Positions 60,155-64,000 of a stretch of 64,000 nt of DNA are shown here, in pieces. Position numbers and translations under genes: made by a program. How positions within the stretch are numbered: position 1 is the first letter of the stretch; the number at the start of each line of letters is the position of its first letter. The notes below the pieces were generated by a model. That model was given only the letters and a program-made list of their open reading frames with translations, ran no database searches and was not told the DNA's origin. Source of the DNA: an uncultured Clostridia bacterium (GTDB lineage: Bacteria; Bacillota; Clostridia; Oscillospirales; Ruminococcaceae); NCBI GenBank assembly GCA_947623585.1, contig CANQHA010000003.1, positions 62,001-126,000 on the forward strand, given 5' to 3'.

Positions 60155-61072
60155 ATGGGATTATTTGATAAGCTGAAGCAAGGTCTGAAAAAAACCAAGG
60201 ACAGTCTTTTCGGCGGTCTGAACGGACTTTTTTCAGGCTCGGAGATAACCGACGATTTTTACGACGAGCTTGAAGAAACGCTCATTCTTTGCGACCTCGG
60301 CGCAAAAACCTCCGAGGACGTTGTGAACGGCCTTAAAGCGCGTGTAAAGGAAAAGCGCCTTACGCTCACCTCCGAGGTTCGCGGCGAGCTCAAAGAGATG
60401 ATAAAAGAAATGCTCGGAGAGGACAGCCCGCTCGACCTTTCGACCGTTCCCTCGGTAATTTTGGTCATCGGCGTAAACGGCGTCGGAAAGACGACCGCGA
60501 TAGGAAAACTCTCGCACCAGTTAAAGCAGGAGGGAAAAAGGGTCATAGTCGCCGCGGCAGATACCTTCCGCGCGGCGGCTATCGAGCAGCTTAACGTCTG
60601 GACCGAGCGCGCCGGCGTTGAGATTATCAAGCACAACGAAGGTTCTGACCCCGCCGCGGTGGTTTACGACGCGCTCGACGCCGCAAAGGCAAGAAAGGCC
60701 GACGTCGTTATCATTGACACTGCGGGAAGGCTTCACAACAAGCAGAACCTCATGAACGAGCTTGCGAAAATCTCGCGGATAGTTCATCAAAAAGCCGAGG
60801 GCTGCGCGCTCGAGGTGCTCATCGCCCTCGACGCGACTACCGGTCAGAACGCCGTAAATCAGGCGCGGGCATTTAACGACGCCGCCGACATAACAGGAAT
60901 TATTCTTACAAAGCTCGACAGCTCGGCAAAGGGCGGCATAGTCATTTCGATAGCGAACGAGCTCAAAGTGCCGGTAAAGCTGATATCGGTGGGGGAGAAG
61001 ATAGACGATCTCCAGCCGTTTATCGCCAACGATTTTGTCGAGGCGCTTTTCGAGGTGGACGATGAAAACTAA
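60155..61072 (+). CDS. ftsY: Signal recognition particle receptor FtsY
   Basis: A 305-residue SRP receptor GTPase. A short N domain (about 20-95) lacks the long acidic A domain of Escherichia coli FtsY. GTPase motifs: GVNGVGKTT (106-114), [39 protein letters not shown], and [12 protein letters not shown] at the C terminus. It docks SRP-ribosome complexes to the membrane. Order smc-ftsY is usual in Firmicutes. It overlaps rdgB by 11 bases. AAGGAG precedes the ATG. Confidence 0.97.
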   Translation: MGLFDKLKQGLKKTKDSLFGGLNGLFSGSEITDDFYDELEETLILCDLGAKTSEDVVNGLKARVKEKRLTLTSEVRGELKEMIKEMLGEDSPLDLSTVPSVILVIGVNGVGKTTAIGKLSHQLKQEGKRVIVAAADTFRAAAIEQLNVWTERAGVEIIKHNEGSDPAAVVYDALDAAKARKADVVIIDTAGRLHNKQNLMNELAKISRIVHQKAEGCALEVLIALDATTGQNAVNQARAFNDAADITGIILTKLDSSAKGGIVISIANELKVPVKLISVGEKIDDLQPFIANDFVEALFEVDDEN

Positions 61073-61667
61073 AATGATACTTGCAAGCTCGAACTCGCAT
61101 AAGCTGCGCGAGTTCCGCGAAATACTCGAACCGCTCGGCTGCGAGGTCGTCTCGCAAAAAGAGGCGGGTATCGACGTTGACCCCGACGAGACCGGCTCGA
61201 CCTTTGAGGAGAATTCCGCGATAAAGGCGCGTGCGGTATACGAAATTGCGAAGTGCGCGGTCATCTCCGACGACAGCGGCCTCGAGGTTGACGCTTTGGG
61301 CGGCGAGCCGGGGGTCTATTCGGCAAGATACGGCGGCACTCGCGACGACCGCAGGCACAACGAGCTGGTGCTCGAAAAGCTGAGCGGAGTGCCCGACGAA
61401 AAGCGCACCGCAAGGTTTATCGCGGCGATAACTTATATCGACGAAAAGGGCGAAGAATTTTGCTTCGTCGGAAAATTCGAGGGCAGAATAGGTTATTGCG
61501 AGCGCGGCAAAAACGGCTTCGGCTACGACCCCATCTTCATGGTCGGAGATATCAGCTCGGCTGAGATGACCCCCGACGAAAAAAACGCGGTCAGCCACCG
61601 GGGAAAGGCGCTGAGGCTTCTTGCCGAGCACATAATGAAAAACATTCCGGAGGAAAACGATGCTTAG
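61062..61667 (+). CDS. rdgB: XTP/dITP diphosphatase (RdgB/HAM1)
   Basis: A 201-residue house-cleaning pyrophosphatase that removes inosine and xanthosine triphosphates. N-terminal LASSNSHKLREF, the acidic catalytic segment VISDDSGLEVDALGG, GVYSARYGG, and NGFGYDPIFMV plus SHRGKALRLL near the end match the family. ATG 61062 was preferred because GAGGTGG lies just upstream; an in-frame upstream extension has no ribosome binding site and lies inside ftsY. It overlaps yhbY by 8 bases. Confidence 0.95.
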   Translation: MKTKMILASSNSHKLREFREILEPLGCEVVSQKEAGIDVDPDETGSTFEENSAIKARAVYEIAKCAVISDDSGLEVDALGGEPGVYSARYGGTRDDRRHNELVLEKLSGVPDEKRTARFIAAITYIDEKGEEFCFVGKFEGRIGYCERGKNGFGYDPIFMVGDISSAEMTPDEKNAVSHRGKALRLLAEHIMKNIPEENDA

Positions 61668-61953
61668 TTCAAAACAGCGTTCATATTTAAAGGGCATAGC
61701 GGCAAAGCTCGACCCTGCGTTTCAGGTAGGAAAGGGCGGGGTCGGCGCCGAGCAGGCCGAGGGCGTCGCGAAATATCTCAAAGCGCACGAGATAGTCAAG
61801 ATAAAGGTCCTCGACAATTCTCTTGTCACCGCAAAAGAGGCCGCCGAGCAGCTTGCAAGCATGACCGATTCCGAGATAGTCATAGTGATAGGCTCAAAAG
61901 CGGTGCTTTTTAAACCCAACCCCGAAAATCCGGTGATAAGCCGCGGCCTCTGA
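61660..61953 (+). CDS. yhbY: YhbY-family RNA-binding protein
   Basis: A 97-residue CRS1/YhbY (CRM) domain protein: LSSKQRSYLKGIAAKLDPAFQVGKGGV with the GxxG-type turn, then AEGVAKYLKAHEIVKIKVLDNS and VIVIGSKAVLFKPNPENP. Such proteins associate with pre-50S particles. GGAGG precedes the ATG. In most Firmicutes nadD follows; here only 63 bases separate it from yqeK. Confidence 0.95.
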   Translation: MLSSKQRSYLKGIAAKLDPAFQVGKGGVGAEQAEGVAKYLKAHEIVKIKVLDNSLVTAKEAAEQLASMTDSEIVIVIGSKAVLFKPNPENPVISRGL

Positions 61954-62016
61954 AAATTGCGCGCGATTAAATTTCCGGTTTTTGGGCATCTTAAATCATG
62001 AAAAGGGGACTTTGCC

Positions 62017-62613
62017 TTGTTAGATCCGAGGATAAACGAGATGACCGAATATCTTCGCCAAAATCTTTCCGAGAAGAGATTTCGGCACAGCTTGAACGTT
62101 TCCGAAGCCGCGAAGCGCCTTGCCGAGATAAACGGCGCCGACGCCGATAAGGCATACCTGAGCGGGCTTTTGCACGATATCTGCAAGGAGATGCCCGCCG
62201 AGGAGCAGACAGCGCTGATGAAGCGCTCGGGTTTTGAGATATCCGACGTCGAGTGGGGAGCGAAAAAAACTCACCACGCCGTCGCGGGGGCAAGGTTCGT
62301 CTTTGAAAAATACGGTATTTCCGACCCCGATATACTCAGCCCGATACGTTGGCACACCGTCGGACGGGGCGGAATGAGCATATATGAAAAAATCATCTTC
62401 ATGGCCGATCTCATCTCTGCCGACCGCACCTATCCCGGCGCCGAAGAAATTCGCTCGGTTACATATGAAGACCTCGATCGCGGGCTTTATGAAGCGTTCA
62501 AATGGATGATCTGCGAAAACGTCGCAAAAAAGCGACTAATTCCGAAATCCACCTTCGACGCTTACAACGAATACACCGCCAAGGAGCTCAAAAGAACGTC
62601 CGACGAAGTTTAG
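62017..62613 (+). CDS. yqeK: HD-domain hydrolase YqeK
   Basis: A 198-residue HD-superfamily protein. Metal ligands visible: His24 in RFRHSLNVSEAA, His53-Asp54 in GLLHDICKE, His near 82-83 in KKTHHAVAGA, and ADLISADRTYPGAEEIR with the late Asp. YqeK-type enzymes hydrolyse diadenosine tetraphosphate symmetrically in related Firmicutes. The start is TTG 62017, supported by AAGGGGA 8 bases upstream. It lies between yhbY and an LCP-like gene, followed by rsfS, the usual cluster but without nadD. Confidence 0.9.
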   Translation: MLDPRINEMTEYLRQNLSEKRFRHSLNVSEAAKRLAEINGADADKAYLSGLLHDICKEMPAEEQTALMKRSGFEISDVEWGAKKTHHAVAGARFVFEKYGISDPDILSPIRWHTVGRGGMSIYEKIIFMADLISADRTYPGAEEIRSVTYEDLDRGLYEAFKWMICENVAKKRLIPKSTFDAYNEYTAKELKRTSDEV

Positions 62614-62646
62614 GAGATAAGGGAAGCATCGCCCCGGGCGTTTTAT

Positions 62647-63582
62647 ATGAAAAATCAAAGCCTGAGGTTTAAGATATTCGTTTCCTGCACCGTTGCCGCG
62701 GCAATAACGCTTGCGATACTCAGCGCCGCCGAAAGAGCCGCAAAAATAAAGCTCGGCGGCCGAAATATCTCTCCCGACTATGTGAGGTTCATGTCCTACG
62801 GCTACGAGTTTGAGACCGTCAGCACTAAAAAGAACTATCTCATAACCGTCACCGACGGCGGAAAGCCCGCAAGGATACACATTTTCACCGTTGACTGCGA
62901 CAAAAAAACTCTCGATATTTTAGAGCTTCCGCCCGATTCTTATATTTTCGCCGACGGTTTTATCGGAACTCTTTCTGAGGCCTTTGAGACGTCGGTTTAC
63001 AGGCAGCTTGTCTCGGCGGCGTTATGTCTTCGCATAGACGGCGCGGCGAGCTTTGACGCCAAGACCTTCGGCGACTGCGCCGAGCTTTTAAAGGCCGAGA
63101 CCGAAAGCAAAAACAAAAAGCGCGAGGTCAAAAGCGTTTACGGCGAGCGAATATCCAAAAAAGGCGGCTCATATTCTTCGGGCGACGAGGACTGCGTTTT
63201 GGAGTATCGCAGACTTTTGGCTTCAATGCTCGAAAAAATTTGTGAAAAAGGCGCGGTCGAAAGTTTCTCGCTGCTTTTGAATCTAATAGTCAACCGCGTC
63301 GATACGAATATGACGATTGAGGATATCGCCGAGGCGGCCGACGGAGCGGTCGGGATAAAGCCCGAGAATATTTTCATCAGGCTCGCCTGCGGAAGACCCG
63401 CCGATTTTTCCGGAAAAAGGATATGGGCGCTCGACCCCGAAAAGACCGCCGAGCTTTTGAATCTGCATTTTCGGGTCAAAGATACCGAATATCCCGCCGA
63501 GAGCCTCGGGATCCCCGATATATCGGCAGGAAAGATATTTTATAAAAACCTGCCCGAAAGGGCGGCTGACATAATTGACTGA
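62647..63582 (+). CDS. Degenerate LytR-CpsA-Psr-like protein
   Basis: A 311-residue protein with an N-terminal signal anchor (about 8-27, IFVSCTVAAAITLAILSAA) and an extracellular domain that resembles LCP proteins in order: KNYLITVTDGGKPARIHIFTVDCDKKTLDILELPPDSYI, then a region ending GRPADFSGKRIWALDPEKTAELLNLHF. True LCP phosphotransferases have IPRDT with an essential Arg; here the equivalent is LPPDS, so the Arg is missing and catalysis is doubtful. LCP-type genes between yqeK and rsfS are common in Clostridia, which supports the assignment. It could be a non-catalytic polymer-binding relative. Confidence 0.6.
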   Translation: MKNQSLRFKIFVSCTVAAAITLAILSAAERAAKIKLGGRNISPDYVRFMSYGYEFETVSTKKNYLITVTDGGKPARIHIFTVDCDKKTLDILELPPDSYIFADGFIGTLSEAFETSVYRQLVSAALCLRIDGAASFDAKTFGDCAELLKAETESKNKKREVKSVYGERISKKGGSYSSGDEDCVLEYRRLLASMLEKICEKGAVESFSLLLNLIVNRVDTNMTIEDIAEAADGAVGIKPENIFIRLACGRPADFSGKRIWALDPEKTAELLNLHFRVKDTEYPAESLGIPDISAGKIFYKNLPERAADIID

Positions 63583-63600
63583 CAAAAAGGAGGATTTTAA

Positions 63601-63951
63601 ATGACACAGACCGAAAAGCTGTCGGCGATAGTAAAAGCGCTCGACTCGAAAAAGGCGCAGGATATCAAGGTCATCCGAATAGGCGATCTTACCGTTATCG
63701 CGGACTACTTTGTCATCGCCAACGGAACCTCGACTACCCACACGAGGGGACTTGTCGATGAAGTCGATTTCAGGCTCGGCGAGAGCGGCGTTCACCCCGC
63801 AAGGATAGAGGGCGTAGACGGTTCGAGCTGGATAGCCATGGATTACGGCGACATCGTTGTCCATGTATTTTACCGCGACGTCAGAGAGCAGTATAACCTT
63901 GAAAAGCTGTGGAGCGACGGCGAAGCGGTTGACATTCGTGAGCTGCTGTGA
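63601..63951 (+). CDS. rsfS: Ribosomal silencing factor RsfS
   Basis: A 116-residue protein of the Iojap/RsfS family that binds L14 on 50S subunits and blocks joining to 30S when nutrients are low. Visible signature: KKAQDIKVIRIGDLTVIADYFVIANGTSTTH, VDGSSWIAMDYGDIVVHVF and REQYNLEKLWSDGE. AAGGAGG precedes the ATG, 18 bases after the LCP-like gene, indicating one operon from ftsY or earlier. Confidence 0.97.
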   Translation: MTQTEKLSAIVKALDSKKAQDIKVIRIGDLTVIADYFVIANGTSTTHTRGLVDEVDFRLGESGVHPARIEGVDGSSWIAMDYGDIVVHVFYRDVREQYNLEKLWSDGEAVDIRELL

Positions 63952-63996
63952 TAAAATAGCGTTGATTTGATTTTACCTGAAAAGGATATGATAAAA

Positions 63997-64000
63997 ATGA
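63997..64000 (+). CDS. Start of next gene (truncated by window end)
   Basis: ATG at 63997-63999 stands 10 bases after AAAGGA (63981-63986). Only the first codon is inside the window, so the product cannot be named. An in-frame ATG at 63988 is too close to the ribosome binding site. Confidence 0.4.

Overview
The window looks like the chromosome of a spore-forming, moderately GC-rich member of the Clostridia, most likely an Oscillospiraceae/Ruminococcaceae-type gut bacterium. The grounds are a low-GC-Gram-positive gene repertoire and gene order (rqcP-HU-spoVB, dprA-topA-trmFO, plsX-rnc-smc-ftsY, yhbY-yqeK-rsfS, infC-rpmI-rplT, addBA), sporulation genes (spoIIR, cwlD, a SpoVB-type flippase, a PdaA-like deacetylase), strong AGGAGG ribosome binding sites, HrcA/CIRCE heat-shock control and formyl-THF ligase. 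The whole assignment rests on reading the sequence; no search was run. Genes are dense and short convergent or divergent units are separated by clear intrinsic terminators.

Layout. 1-10 kb: end of a spore deacetylase; minus-strand TfoX_N, rqcP, HU and flippase genes; plus-strand trpS, a P-loop kinase-like gene, an alpha/alpha-toroid protein and ychF. After ychF lies an AT-rich lipoprotein cassette bracketed by a duplicated ychF 3' end, then gapA and a histidine-free kinase-like ATPase. 10-26 kb: ClpC-like ATPase facing radA and cwlD; trkA-trkH potassium uptake; GNAT; htpG with a CIRCE element divergent from galE; a tiny surface peptide; fhs; CIRCE plus hsp20. 26-35 kb: a 1292-residue secreted cysteine-pair repeat protein; pyrR-uraA behind an attenuator; an ECF sigma factor with a very long C-terminal extension; tRNA-Leu(UAA) beside a cluster of intergenic repeats. 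35-64 kb: mostly co-directional housekeeping genes for DNA repair (recD2, addBA, dprA), shape (mreB), sporulation (spoIIR), translation (infC operon, rRNA/tRNA modification), chromosome segregation and secretion (smc, ftsY), and a yhbY-yqeK-LCP-rsfS cluster.

No single novel defence or biosynthetic system is evident. The most interesting points are regulatory or architectural: a terminator hairpin that contains the spoIIR ribosome binding site while a sigma-F-like promoter would start transcription after the hairpin's 5' arm; infC apparently starting at AUA behind an L20-type leader; a PyrR-type three-hairpin leader; the single-polypeptide ECF sigma/winged-helix/unknown-domain protein with no anti-sigma partner; the kinase-like ATPase with no histidine at all; and the ychF 3'-end scar around a low-GC gene.
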